This document shows positions 54,539 through 63,493 of a DNA stretch of 64,000 nt, piece after piece. A program made the translations under genes and the position numbers. Source of the DNA: AP-15 sp963736715. GTDB lineage: Bacteria; Pseudomonadota; Alphaproteobacteria; ATCC43930; CGMCC-115725. The notes under the pieces are model-generated. The model had not been told where the DNA came from. It did no database searches and worked only from the letters and a program-made list of their open reading frames with translations. The stretch is taken from positions 62,001 through 126,000 of the forward strand of contig CAVTQA010000001.1 in NCBI GenBank assembly GCA_963736715.1, read 5' to 3'. Each line of letters opens with the position of its first letter. Positions within the stretch are counted from its first letter, which is position 1.

Positions 54539-55597
54539 AGCTCGCGATCGCCGATCGGCGCGAAATACGCATCGACCATGCTGTCGCTCACCTCTTCCAA
54601 TCGCGCCGGGCGCCACTGCGGCTTGCGGTCCCGGTCGATCAAAATCGCCCGGACCCCTTCATAGAAATCGTGTCCGGCCATGACGTGCTGGGTCAGCCGG
54701 TATTCGAGGGCGAGCGCCGCGTCGAGGTCGTAATCCCGCCCGATCGTCAGCTGGCGGCAAGGCGATCTTGAGGCTGGTCGGCGATTTGGTCAGCAGACTG
54801 GCCCGCGCTTCCTCGGCCCATTCCGCATCGGCGCCCCCGCCAGCCGACTCCATCGCTAGGGCCTCCAGGATCGCCTCGACACTGTCGCCGGCAAAGCAGC
54901 GGTCGATTGCCGGCTGCAGCGCCGCAAGCTCGGCCGGACCCGGATCGACCGCGAAGCGCCGCAGGCAATCCTCGATCGCGGCGTGCTCGCGGCTCAGCTC
55001 ATCGAGCAGGGCGGCAATGGAACCGCGTTTCACGGCATGAGTTGCGAAGCCGCAATAGAGCGCATCCGCCGTTTTCACCCGTGCCCCGGTCAGGCCGAGA
55101 TAGCGGCCGACATGCCCGGGGCAGCGGTTCAGAAAGCGTGTCGCTCCGACATCGGGAAAGAGGCCGATCCCGGTCTCCGGCATCGCAAAGAGAGTGTGCT
55201 CGGTCGCGACTCGGTAGGCGCCGTTGACCGAGATCCCGGCGCCGCCCCCCATCGTGATCCCGTCGAGGATCGCGATATAGGGCTTAGGAAAATGGTGGAT
55301 TCGCCGGATCAGCTCGTATTCTACACGAAAAAAGACCGCGGGCAGGTCCGGGTCACCGCTGATCCCGCGCCCCGCTTCGTAGACCGCGCGCACATCGCCG
55401 CCGGCGCAGAATGCGCGATCGTCGGCGCCGCAGACGAGAACGGCATGTACCGACGGGTCGGCCGCCCAGCCGCGCAATGCCGGGTCGATGCGGCGGTAAT
55501 TGGCCAGGGTCAGCGCATTGAGCGCCTGCGGCCGGTTGATCGTCAGGATCGCCAGGCCGCCTTTGCGGTCGAGCAGGATCTCGTCGGTGTCGGCCAT
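54466..55597 (-). CDS. 3-hydroxyisobutyryl-CoA hydrolase (one frameshift, repeat-derived tail)
   Basis: Crotonase-fold enzyme that releases 3-hydroxyisobutyrate from its CoA ester. Marks: LAILTINRPQALNALTLANY, AFCAGGDVRAVYEAG, GITMGGGAGISVNGAYRVAT (oxyanion hole) and FAMPETGIGLFPDVGATRFL (catalytic Glu and Asp). The frame breaks at about 54752-54760 and resumes with LTIGRDYDLDAALALEYRLT and MAGHDFYEGVRAILIDRDRK. The final residues after GDREL are LPLTPTLSPQAGRG, read from the inverted repeat. The start overlaps the dehydrogenase stop by one base. Confidence 0.82.
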
Positions 55598-56737
55598 CAG
55601 CTGCCGAGCAGGCGGCGGGCGATGATGACCCGCATGATCTCGTTGGTGCCTTCGAGGATTTGGTGCACGCGAACATCGCGCAGATAGCGTTCGATCGGGA
55701 AGTCCTTCAGGTACCCGTACCCGCCGAACAGCTGCAACGCCTCGTTGCAGACATGGAACCCGGCATCGGTTGCGAGGCGCTTGGCCATCGCGCAGTGCAT
55801 CGTCGCCTCCGGGTCGCCGCGATCGAGGCTCGCCGCCCCGCGCCGCACCATCAGCCGAGCCGCATCGAGCTCGGTCGCCATGTCGGCGAGCTTGAACCGC
55901 AAGGCCTGGAAATCCGCGAGCGGCTGCCCGAACTGCCGCCGCTCGAGCAGATGGCCGCGGGCCGCTTCGAGGCAGGCGCGAGCGCCGCCGAGCGAGCAGG
56001 CGGAAATGTTCAGGCGGCCGCCATCGAGCCCCATCATCGCGATCTTGAAGCCGTCGCCCTCCTCGCCGAGACGGTTTGCGACCGGGACGCGGCAATCCTC
56101 GAAAATCACCATTGCGGTCGGCTGCGTGTTCCAGCCGAGCTTTTTTTCCTTTTTGCCGAACGAGAGACCGGGCGCGCCTTTCTCGACGACAAGACAGGAG
56201 ATGCCCTTAGGTCCCACTCCCGCCGGTGCGCACCATCGCCACGTAGATGTCGCTGACCCCGCCCCCGGAGATGAACGCCTTCGTGCCGTTCAGCACGTAA
56301 TCGTCGCCGTCGCGCACCGCGCGCGTCGCCAGCGCCGCCGCGTCCGAGCCGCTGCCCGGCTCGGTCAGGCAATAGCTCGCAAAATGATCCATCGTCATCA
56401 GTCGCGGCAAAAACCGCGCACGCTGCTCGCGCGTGCCGTAGCGGTCGATCATCCACGCCGCCATGTTGTGGATCGACAGATACGCGGCGGTCGAGACGCA
56501 GGCGGCGGCCAATTCCTCGAAAATGATCGTTGCGTCGAGCCGGCCGAGCCCACTGCCGCCGAATTCGTCGCCGACATAGATGCCGGCGAACCCCAGCTCG
56601 GCCGCGGCGCGCAACGCGCCGACCGGAAATTCGCCGCGCTCGTCCCAGCCCGGCGCCTGCGGCAGCCACTCCTCGCGCGCAAACGCTCGCGCCGTCTCGG
56701 CGAACGCCCGCTGCTCGTCCGAGAGTTCGAAATCCAT
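55597..56737 (-). CDS. Acyl-CoA dehydrogenase, probably isobutyryl-CoA (one frameshift)
   Basis: FAD enzyme of about 379 residues. N-terminal FELSDEQRAFAETARAFARE, YCLTEPGSGSDAAALATRAV, then after a break at about 56211-56214 (one extra base), GPKGISCLVVEKGAPGLSFG, GGRLNISACSLGGARACLEA, NEALQLFGGYGYLKDFPIER and VHQILEGTNEIMRVIIARRL with the usual catalytic Glu region. Context with HIBCH and MmsB points to the valine pathway isobutyryl-CoA dehydrogenase. Confidence 0.85.
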
Positions 56738-56864
56738 GAAGGCAGATATAAGCTAGGCAGGTACCGTGCAACCAGGGGATTACGTTCGCCGCGGATCGGT
56801 GCACCGGAAAATAGCCGCATTTGCAGCGTATGGATGGCTTAGCACATTGATCGGGGGGACACCG

Positions 56865-58070
56865 GTGTTTCTGCGCCGTTTAATTCTGGTCGCCGCAATC
56901 GTCGGCGCGAGTGCAGCTCAGGCGCATGCGACCGAGAGCCAATCGACGCCCGGCGTTTCCGACACTCAGATCAAGATCGGACAGACCATCCCCTATAGCG
57001 GGCCGGCCTCGTCTTTCGCGACGATCGGGCGGACCCAGGCGGCCTATTACCGTATGGTCAACGACGCCGGCGGGGTCAACGGCCGCAAGATTGAGTTCAT
57101 TACGCTCGATGACGGCTACAGCCCGCCCAAGACTGTCGAGCAGACCCGACGGCTCGTCGAGCAGGACCAGGTCTTCGGCATTTTCGGCTCGCTCGGCACG
57201 CCGACCAACGCGTCGGTACAGCGCTATCTCAACGAGCGCAAGGTGCCGCAGATGTTTCTGTTCACCGGCACCTCGCGCTTTCGCGACCCGCAGCATTATC
57301 CATGGACGATGGGCGGCGATCTCAGCTTCGTCAGCGAGACGCGAGGCTTCGCCAAGTTCATCCTGAAGGAAAAGCCGGACGCGAAGATCGCGGTGCTGTA
57401 CCAGAATGACGATTACGGCAAGGACCATCTCAACACGTTGAAAGCCGCGCTCGGCGACAAGGCGAAAACAATGGTCGTCGCCGAGGCGTCATACGAGGTT
57501 ACCGACCCGACGGTCGATTCGCAGGTCGTGGCATTGAAGGCGTCCGGCGCCGACACGTTGCTCGACGTCGCATTGCCCAAATTCGCCGCGCAGGCGATCC
57601 GCAAGGTCGCCGAGATCGGCTGGCATCCGCTGCACATTGTGCCGTACCCGGCCTCCTCGATCCCGCTCGTCATGCAGCCGGCCGGGCTCGACCATTCGGT
57701 CGGCGTCGTCACCGCCGAGTTTCTGAAGGAGCCGGGGGACCCGGCCTGGCAGAACGATCCGGAGGTGCGCGCCTATATCGGTTTCATGAAGAACTACAAT
57801 CCCGGCGCCGACCCGAACGACTGGTCGAACGTGATCGCCTATTACATGGCCGCCGCGGTTGTCGGGGCCCTCAAAAGCTGCGGCGCGGACTTGACGCGCG
57901 AGCGGCTGCTCGATCGTGTCTCGCATATGGAAGAGGTGGCGGTGCCGATGCTGATCCCCGGGATCACGCTCAACACCACCCCGACCGATTACAACGCAAT
58001 GAAGCAAATGCGGCTGAAACGGTTCGACGGCACACGATGGGTGCCGCTCGGCGGCATCATCAGCGAATAG
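56865..58070 (+). CDS. Branched-chain amino acid-type ABC transporter substrate-binding protein
   Basis: A 401-residue periplasmic binding protein (LivJ/peripla_BP_6). Signal LILVAAIVGASAAQAHA, then VSDTQIKIGQTIPYSGPASS, GGVNGRKIEFITLDDGYSPP, FGIFGSLGTPTNASVQRYLN and KIAVLYQNDDYGKDHLNTLK. I prefer GTG at 56865 after a GGGGGG tract over the ATG-like start at 56766, because the signal peptide begins there. No permease or ATPase genes are adjacent. It is oriented away from the valine operon and may supply its substrate or regulate uptake; inferred. Confidence 0.88.
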   Translation: MFLRRLILVAAIVGASAAQAHATESQSTPGVSDTQIKIGQTIPYSGPASSFATIGRTQAAYYRMVNDAGGVNGRKIEFITLDDGYSPPKTVEQTRRLVEQDQVFGIFGSLGTPTNASVQRYLNERKVPQMFLFTGTSRFRDPQHYPWTMGGDLSFVSETRGFAKFILKEKPDAKIAVLYQNDDYGKDHLNTLKAALGDKAKTMVVAEASYEVTDPTVDSQVVALKASGADTLLDVALPKFAAQAIRKVAEIGWHPLHIVPYPASSIPLVMQPAGLDHSVGVVTAEFLKEPGDPAWQNDPEVRAYIGFMKNYNPGADPNDWSNVIAYYMAAAVVGALKSCGADLTRERLLDRVSHMEEVAVPMLIPGITLNTTPTDYNAMKQMRLKRFDGTRWVPLGGIISE

Positions 58071-58081
58071 ATATCAGCGAG

Positions 58082-58170
58082 AAAACAGCCAGGAACAGCC
58101 AGCGATAACATGCTGTATGAGCCGAGAAACGAGGTTTTCCGCGGCTAAGGCCAGTTATCCTGGCTGTTTT
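58082..58170. repeat. 13-bp inverted repeat flanking 63 bases, with T-run
   Basis: AAAACAGCCAGGA (58082-58094) and its complement TCCTGGCTGTTTT (58158-58170) frame a 63-base centre just after the binding-protein stop. The right arm is followed by one more T. The loop is long for a simple terminator, so it may be a relic of a small mobile element or a terminator with internal pairing. Confidence 0.5.
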
Positions 58171-58208
58171 TAACGCGGATTATCAGCCAGCATTTGGCCC
58201 CGCGTCTC

Positions 58209-58565
58209 TCACCTGCGGCCGGTCTGGTCGTGAAACTGCTCGAGCCGTTCGAATTGGCTGACCACTGTGTGGCAAGGCGGAATCGGCAGGCGTCCGTTGC
58301 CCTCCGGCCGTGCGCTCTCCCGAAACATTTCGGCAAAGCGGGACTTGGCGGCGGTCTGTTCGCTGGGATCGTCTGCGGCGGCGACGATCAGCTCACGAAT
58401 TACCTTGCCGGCACGCACGACTCGGTCGTCGGCGACACCGCAGCGATGCGCATTGCCGAGCAGGAAAGCGCCGGTCTCGGCGATCCGCGTCGGGTTGGCC
58501 GCCATAGTGGCCCCGCTTGCGGAGAAGAGGAGCGCGGCGGCGGCAATAATCGGCATCGGACGCAT
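58209..58565 (-). CDS. Small exported hypothetical protein
   Basis: A 118-residue protein with a clear signal peptide (PIIAAAALLFSASGATMAA) and a mature part with a RCGV Cys and a later PPC Cys that could pair in the periplasm. Residues AGKVIRELIVAAADDPSEQT suggest a helical body. I do not recognise the family. ATG at 58565 is preferred to 58577 because it directly starts the signal peptide. Confidence 0.55.
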   Translation of the reverse strand: MRPMPIIAAAALLFSASGATMAANPTRIAETGAFLLGNAHRCGVADDRVVRAGKVIRELIVAAADDPSEQTAAKSRFAEMFRESARPEGNGRLPIPPCHTVVSQFERLEQFHDQTGRR

Positions 58566-58704
58566 GGCAAGCTCCAACCAGGGTGCTTACCGGTGGAACA
58601 CCGGCGGGCTTCAGCCCGGTTCCGGTTAGAGTCGTGCGCAAAACGGGAATTCTCGGGACGTATCCGTGACATTTTAGGGGCCAAGCTAAGGCAGGCCCGC
58701 CATC

Positions 58705-59081
58705 TTACTCGGCGTAGTAATGGATCTCGTACAACAGACAGCCGCCGTTCGATTTGAACGGTCCGTGGACGGCGCCGGGCGGGCGGCAGGCGTAGGTGCC
58801 GGCGAGGAAGCTCTCGCCGCCCTGCCCGCGGCATCGTTGCCGACCGTCAGGTCGCCTTCGATCAGATAGACCTCCTCCCAATATTCGTGGACGAACGGCT
58901 CCGTCGTGAACACCCCCGGCGCAAACCGCAACAGGCGGGTCCGGCTGCCATTGCGGCGCTGTTCGTCGAGCGCGCCCGCCAGGATCTTCTGCTCGATGCC
59001 GGAGGGATAGCCGGGCGGGGTCGACCAGCCCGAACTCATGTCGACGCGGTGGAATTCGAGATGGGGCTTGTTGACGGACAT
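58705..59081 (-). CDS. Cupin family protein (one frameshift)
   Basis: About 125 residues. EFHRVDMSSGWSTPPGYPSG and LRFAPGVFTTEPFVHEYWEE followed by VYLIEGDLTVGND form the first cupin motif (His and Glu metal ligands). The frame breaks at about 58815-58830, and the next frame supplies ESFLAGTYACRPPGAVHGPF with the second-motif His, ending CLLYEIHYYAE at 58705. The uncorrected frame runs to 58686. Likely a small-molecule binding or dioxygenase-like cupin. Function unknown. Confidence 0.7.
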
Positions 59082-59182
59082 CACTCACTCTCCGCGTTTG
59101 GCTCCGCGTTGGCGCTTTCGGCTTGGCCGACGGCTTGCTAGTTTTGCCATGTCAAGGACCAAAGAAGAAGAGGAGGCTGCAC

Positions 59183-60019
59183 ATGCTGTCGCGTCGCTTG
59201 TTCGCCGCTGGTGCGGCGGGCGCCCCGGCGATCCTTGCCGGCGCTGCCCGGGCCGAAGACCAACCCGCGGAATCGACGATCGACCGGATCAAGCGCGGGA
59301 AAGTTCTGCGCATCGCCGCTCTGCCCGGCGAGGCTCCTTACTTCAACAAGGACATCGCCTCGGGCGCCTGGTCCGGCATGTGCATCGAGATGGCCAAGGA
59401 CATTGCCGGCGTTTTCGATGGCCAGGTCGAATATCTCGAATCGACCTACGGCAATTCGGTGCTCGACCTACAGGCCAACAAGATCGATTTGGCTTTCGCG
59501 CTCAACCCGACGCCGAAACGGGCGCTCGTCATCGATTTCACCCACCCATTCTACCTGCACGGCTTCGGCATGGTCGGCAAGAAGGGCTTCCACGCCGAGA
59601 ACTGGAGCGACCTCAACAAGCCCGAGGTCAAGGTCGCGGTCGACATCGGCTCGGTGCACGAGATCGCGGCGCGCCGCTTTGCGCCAAAGGCGACGATTAT
59701 CGCTTTGAAGGCGCGCGACGACTGCATTCTCGCCGTGCAGACCGGACGGGCCGACTGCGTTATCCTCGCCGTCAATCTGGGGCTGACCGCGGTCAAGAAG
59801 AACCCGGCGCTCGGCGAATTCCAGATGCTGCATCAGCCGCGCGTGCAATTGCCCACGTGCATGGGGATACGCATGGAGCCGGACAAGCGCTGGCGCGACT
59901 TCCTCAATGCCTGGGTCGATTACAACCGCGGCATCCAGCAAATCCGCGAATGGCTCTATGCCGGTCTAGCGATTAACGGCGTCAAGCCGGAGGACGTCCC
60001 CTCCGATGTAGAGCTTTAG
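59183..60019 (+). CDS. Amino acid ABC transporter substrate-binding protein
   Basis: A 278-residue periplasmic binding protein of the polar amino acid class (SBP_bac_3). Signal LSRRLFAAGAAGAPAILAGA contains a twin arginine and could be Tat-like. Body: VLRIAALPGEAPYFNKDIAS, GMCIEMAKDIAGVFDGQVEY, NKIDLAFALNPTPKRALVID and ADCVILAVNLGLTAVKKNPA. First of three transporter genes, 14 bases before the permease. Confidence 0.88.
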   Translation: MLSRRLFAAGAAGAPAILAGAARAEDQPAESTIDRIKRGKVLRIAALPGEAPYFNKDIASGAWSGMCIEMAKDIAGVFDGQVEYLESTYGNSVLDLQANKIDLAFALNPTPKRALVIDFTHPFYLHGFGMVGKKGFHAENWSDLNKPEVKVAVDIGSVHEIAARRFAPKATIIALKARDDCILAVQTGRADCVILAVNLGLTAVKKNPALGEFQMLHQPRVQLPTCMGIRMEPDKRWRDFLNAWVDYNRGIQQIREWLYAGLAINGVKPEDVPSDVEL

Positions 60020-60033
60020 ACTAGGAGAACCCG

Positions 60034-60708
60034 GTGACTGGCACTGGGTATGCTTGGGACTTTTCGTTCCTGTGGGCCTACCGCTGGCTGATCCTCACCG
60101 GGCTCGGGGTCACGATCGCCTACACGGTCGGGACAATCCTCATCGGGCTGGTGATCGGGCTTGTCACCGGGTTGTTGCGGCTGTCGCGCAACCCGATGAT
60201 CACCGCGCCGCTTGTCGCTTACGTTGAGATCTTCCGCTGCACGCCCCTCCTGGTGCAGATCATCTGGTTCTATTATGCGTTGCCGGTGGTTCTCGGCATT
60301 GACATTCCGGCGCATGTCGCAGCGGTATTGGTGCTGTCGCTCTACACCGGCGCCTTTTACGCCGAGATCATCCGTGGCGGGGTCAACTCGATCGAACGCG
60401 GCCAATGGGACGCGGCGCGCGCGATCGGCATGCGCCGCCGCCAGGTCATGCGCCACGTTATCCTGCCGCAGGCGGTCAAGCGGATGATCCCGCCCTTCAT
60501 GAACCAGTCGATCATCCAGCTGAAGAATACCTCGCTGGTGTCGACGATCGCCGTTGCCGATCTGCTCTACCAAGGCATGATCATCACCGCGGCGACCTAC
60601 CGCCCGCTCGAGGTCTATACGATGGTCGCGATCATTTATTTCCTCGTGCTGTTTCCGCTGACTCTGGCGGCGCAGCAGGTCGAGCGCCGGCTCGCCCGAG
60701 CGGACTAA
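60034..60708 (+). CDS. Amino acid ABC transporter permease
   Basis: A 224-residue HisM/GlnP-type permease with about five membrane helices. FRCTPLLVQIIWFYYALPVV and AFYAEIIRGGVNSIERGQWD, then AARAIGMRRRQVMRHVILPQ: the EAA loop that docks the ATPase. GTG start at 60034 after an AGGAG. Partner of the flanking binding protein and ATPase. Confidence 0.92.
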   Translation: MTGTGYAWDFSFLWAYRWLILTGLGVTIAYTVGTILIGLVIGLVTGLLRLSRNPMITAPLVAYVEIFRCTPLLVQIIWFYYALPVVLGIDIPAHVAAVLVLSLYTGAFYAEIIRGGVNSIERGQWDAARAIGMRRRQVMRHVILPQAVKRMIPPFMNQSIIQLKNTSLVSTIAVADLLYQGMIITAATYRPLEVYTMVAIIYFLVLFPLTLAAQQVERRLARAD

Positions 60709-60727
60709 GGCGCGCGGATTAGCCGCA

Positions 60728-61582
60728 ATGATCGAGATCACCGATCTGTGGAAGGCGTTCGGCGCGGTCCAAGTGCTGAAAGGCGTGTCGCTGCGGGTTG
60801 ACCGCGGCTCCGTCGTAGCGATTATCGGACCGAGCGGCTCCGGAAAATCGACGCTGCTGCGCTGCATCAACCTGCTGGAGGAGCCGGATCGCGGGCGGAT
60901 CTGCGTCGGCGAGCGCGAAATGCGCTTCGGTGAGGGCAGCCATACCAAACCGGCCGACCGCGAGCTGTCGGCGTTTCGTGCAGCAACCGGCATGGTCTTC
61001 CAGCATTTCAATCTCTTCCCGCACATGACGGCGCTCGGCAACGTCATGGCTGGGCCGACAATCGTCAAACGGATGGCAAGAAGCGAGGTGGAGGATATTG
61101 CCCGGGGCCTGCTCGAAAAGGTCGGGCTCGGCGACAAGGCCGACGCCTATCCCTCACATCTCTCCGGCGGGCAGCGCCAGCGCGTCGCGATCGCCCGGGC
61201 CTTGGCGATGAACCCCGCAGTCATGCTGTGCGACGAAGTCACCTCGGCGCTCGATCCCGAGCTGGTCGGCGAAGTATTGGGGGTCATCGAGCAGCTCGCC
61301 CGGGAGGGAATGACGATGGTCATCGTCACTCACGAGGTCGCCTTTGCCCATGAGGTCGCCGATCTGGTGGCCTTTATGAGCGAGGGGGTCATCGTCGAGA
61401 GCGGCCCGCCCGCGCAGCTCCTCGAAAACCCGCAAAACCCGCGCACGCGCGGCTTTCTCGCCCGCTTTCACCGGTTCATGGGGGGCGTTTCGGCGTTGGT
61501 TGAGAGCGCACCGTCGAGTCCTCCGCGGAGGGGAACTCCTCCCGCCGGCGATCCGTATTCGAGGTCAGCGCATGACCACTAA
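60728..61582 (+). CDS. Amino acid ABC transporter ATPase, GlnQ/HisP-like
   Basis: A 284-residue ATPase. Walker A GPSGSGKS, signature SHLSGGQRQRVAIARALAMN, Walker B VMLCDEVTSALDPELVGEVL, and the switch His in MVIVTHEVAFAHEV. The last 35 residues, after LARFHRFM, are a non-conserved Ser/Pro tail reaching into the next gene. Completes a three-gene importer of polar amino acids. Confidence 0.93.
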   Translation: MIEITDLWKAFGAVQVLKGVSLRVDRGSVVAIIGPSGSGKSTLLRCINLLEEPDRGRICVGEREMRFGEGSHTKPADRELSAFRAATGMVFQHFNLFPHMTALGNVMAGPTIVKRMARSEVEDIARGLLEKVGLGDKADAYPSHLSGGQRQRVAIARALAMNPAVMLCDEVTSALDPELVGEVLGVIEQLAREGMTMVIVTHEVAFAHEVADLVAFMSEGVIVESGPPAQLLENPQNPRTRGFLARFHRFMGGVSALVESAPSSPPRRGTPPAGDPYSRSAHDH

Positions 61583-62360
61583 CCTAGATAGCATGAGAAA
61601 ATTAGCCCTCCTTGTACCAGCCTCTGCCGCCCTCCTCGCGCTGGGTCTGGTGCCGGCTCGAGGCGCGTCCTCCCCGAAAATCGAGTGGGTAGACCCCTCG
61701 CCCTCTCCGCCGGAAGCCTCCGCGCCGCTGCCGCCCAAAGAGACCCCGCCCTCCGCAGCCCCGGAAACCTCGGCGCAGGCGAAACCAGCCGAGGGCACGG
61801 CGGCCCCGGTGCCGTCTCCACAGCCGCCAGCCGAGCAGCAGCAAGGATCCTCACGGCCGCCGGTAAAACCGGTTGCGCCACATCCGCGGCGGTCCGCTAC
61901 TCCGGTTCGCTTGCCGGCGCCCGAGACGCCGCTGAAGCCGGCCGCGCCAGAGATCTCTCCGCTCACCACCGAGGCAGCCAACTTTATGAACGCCTACTGG
62001 GCGAATGCCGGCGGCAGCAGCGACCAAGTGCTGCCTTACCTCAGTTCCATCTACGCTCCTGTTGTCGACTACTACGGGAAGCCGGTGACCCGAGAGAGCA
62101 TTCTCAGGGACAAATTGAATTTTATCTGCCGCTGGCCGATCCGCCAGACCTGGTTGGCGCCGGGCGAGGCCAGTCCGAGGATATCCTGCGATAGTGCGAC
62201 GGCGCAGTGCGAGATTACGGGAGTTCGGGATTTTGACGCGGTGAGCGCCGAGCGCGGGGCTCGCTCCGTCGGGGCGGTTAGGTACTCATACACAGTCCGT
62301 TTCGCAGACGGGTCGCCGCAGATCCTCGCCGAAGACAGTAAGGTCGTCTCGCACGAGTGA
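61572..62360 (+). CDS. Exported proline-rich hypothetical protein
   Basis: A 262-residue protein with signal RKLALLVPASAALLALGLVP, a long Pro/Ala/Ser-rich linker (residues about 35-135), and a compact C-terminal domain with FMNAYWANAGGSSDQVLPYL, YAPVVDYYGKPVTRESILRD and DSATAQCEITGVRDFDAVSA. The C-terminal domain has the look of an SnoaL/NTF2-like periplasmic fold but I do not recognise the family. Overlaps the ATPase gene by 11 bases. A second ATG at 61593 is possible. Confidence 0.65.
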   Translation: MTTNLDSMRKLALLVPASAALLALGLVPARGASSPKIEWVDPSPSPPEASAPLPPKETPPSAAPETSAQAKPAEGTAAPVPSPQPPAEQQQGSSRPPVKPVAPHPRRSATPVRLPAPETPLKPAAPEISPLTTEAANFMNAYWANAGGSSDQVLPYLSSIYAPVVDYYGKPVTRESILRDKLNFICRWPIRQTWLAPGEASPRISCDSATAQCEITGVRDFDAVSAERGARSVGAVRYSYTVRFADGSPQILAEDSKVVSHE

Positions 62361-62431
62361 GGGGTTGTCGCGCCGCCGGCCGAAAAAGCGTAGGCTGGTT
62401 CGTCCAATCGTAATCAAAAGCGGAGGAACCG

Positions 62432-63481
62432 ATGCGCGGCGTAGTCTTCACGGGCGGGCGCGAGATCGAGCTGATGGAATTTCCGGACCCGACCCCGGGT
62501 CCCGGCGAGGTCGTCGTCGAGATGAAGGCCTCGGGGATGTGCGGCAGCGATCTGCACCAGTATCGCCGGCCCAAATCAGGCGGCGAGTCGATCGGCGGCC
62601 TGCCGGTCAACCCGAACCCGGTCATCGGCGGCCACGAGCCGTGCGGGGTCGTCGCAGCAATCGGCCCCGAGGTCGGCGAGAAGATGGCGCGCGTCGGCCA
62701 GCGCGTCATGGTGCACCACTACAAAGGCTGCACGGTGTGCGAGCACTGCCGCTCGGGCTGGTCGCAGCTGTGCCAGGAAGAACCCGTGCTCGTCTACGGC
62801 AACAACGCCCATGGCGGGCATGCGCGTTATCTGAAGGTGCCGGCCTTCACATTGGTGCCGCTCCACGATGAGCTGTCTTTCTCCGCCGGCGCGGCGATCT
62901 CCTGCGGCACCGGCACCGCCTACGGGGCGCTGCGGCGGCTCAACATTTCGGGCAACGACACGATCGCGCTGTTCGGCCAGGGACCGGTCGGCCTGTCGGC
63001 GACGCAGCTCGCGAGCGCGATGGGCGCCCGCGTCATCGCGCTCGATGTCAGCCCAGAACGATTGGAGCGGGCGAAGGAGTTCGGCGCCTGGGAAACCGTC
63101 AATCCACGCTCGAACGATCCGGTCGGCGCGATCAAGGACTTGACCCATGGCGGCGCCGACTTCACGCTCGACACGTCGAGCCAGCCCGAAGGCCGCATCG
63201 CCGCGGTGCGCAGCGCCAAGGTCTGGGGCACGGTGGCGTTCGTCGGCGAACGCAACAATGTGACGATCGACGTCAGCCCGGACATGCTGCGCAAGCAATT
63301 GACGATCATCGGCTCCTGGACCTTCTCGTGGCAGGGCCAAGCCGATTGCGCGCGCTTCGTCGTCGAGCGCAAGGTCGACGTCGACCGTCTCTTCACCCAC
63401 CAATGGAAACTCGACCAGGCGGAAGACGCCTACCGCCTGTTCGACACGCAAACCACCGGCAAAGGCGTTTTCTTGATGTAG
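62432..63481 (+). CDS. Zinc-dependent alcohol dehydrogenase family protein
   Basis: A 349-residue medium-chain dehydrogenase. Catalytic zinc ligands in ASGMCGSDLHQY (Cys) and IGGHEPCGVVAAIG (His-Glu), a shortened structural zinc loop GCTVCEHCRSGWSQLC, the NAD-binding IALFGQGPVGLSATQLASAM, and a C-terminal TFSWQGQADCARFVVERKVD. Substrate unknown; similar proteins oxidise polyols or sugar alcohols. AGCGGAGG lies upstream of the ATG. Confidence 0.88.
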   Translation: MRGVVFTGGREIELMEFPDPTPGPGEVVVEMKASGMCGSDLHQYRRPKSGGESIGGLPVNPNPVIGGHEPCGVVAAIGPEVGEKMARVGQRVMVHHYKGCTVCEHCRSGWSQLCQEEPVLVYGNNAHGGHARYLKVPAFTLVPLHDELSFSAGAAISCGTGTAYGALRRLNISGNDTIALFGQGPVGLSATQLASAMGARVIALDVSPERLERAKEFGAWETVNPRSNDPVGAIKDLTHGGADFTLDTSSQPEGRIAAVRSAKVWGTVAFVGERNNVTIDVSPDMLRKQLTIIGSWTFSWQGQADCARFVVERKVDVDRLFTHQWKLDQAEDAYRLFDTQTTGKGVFLM

Positions 63482-63493
63482 GGGAGAAGCATA

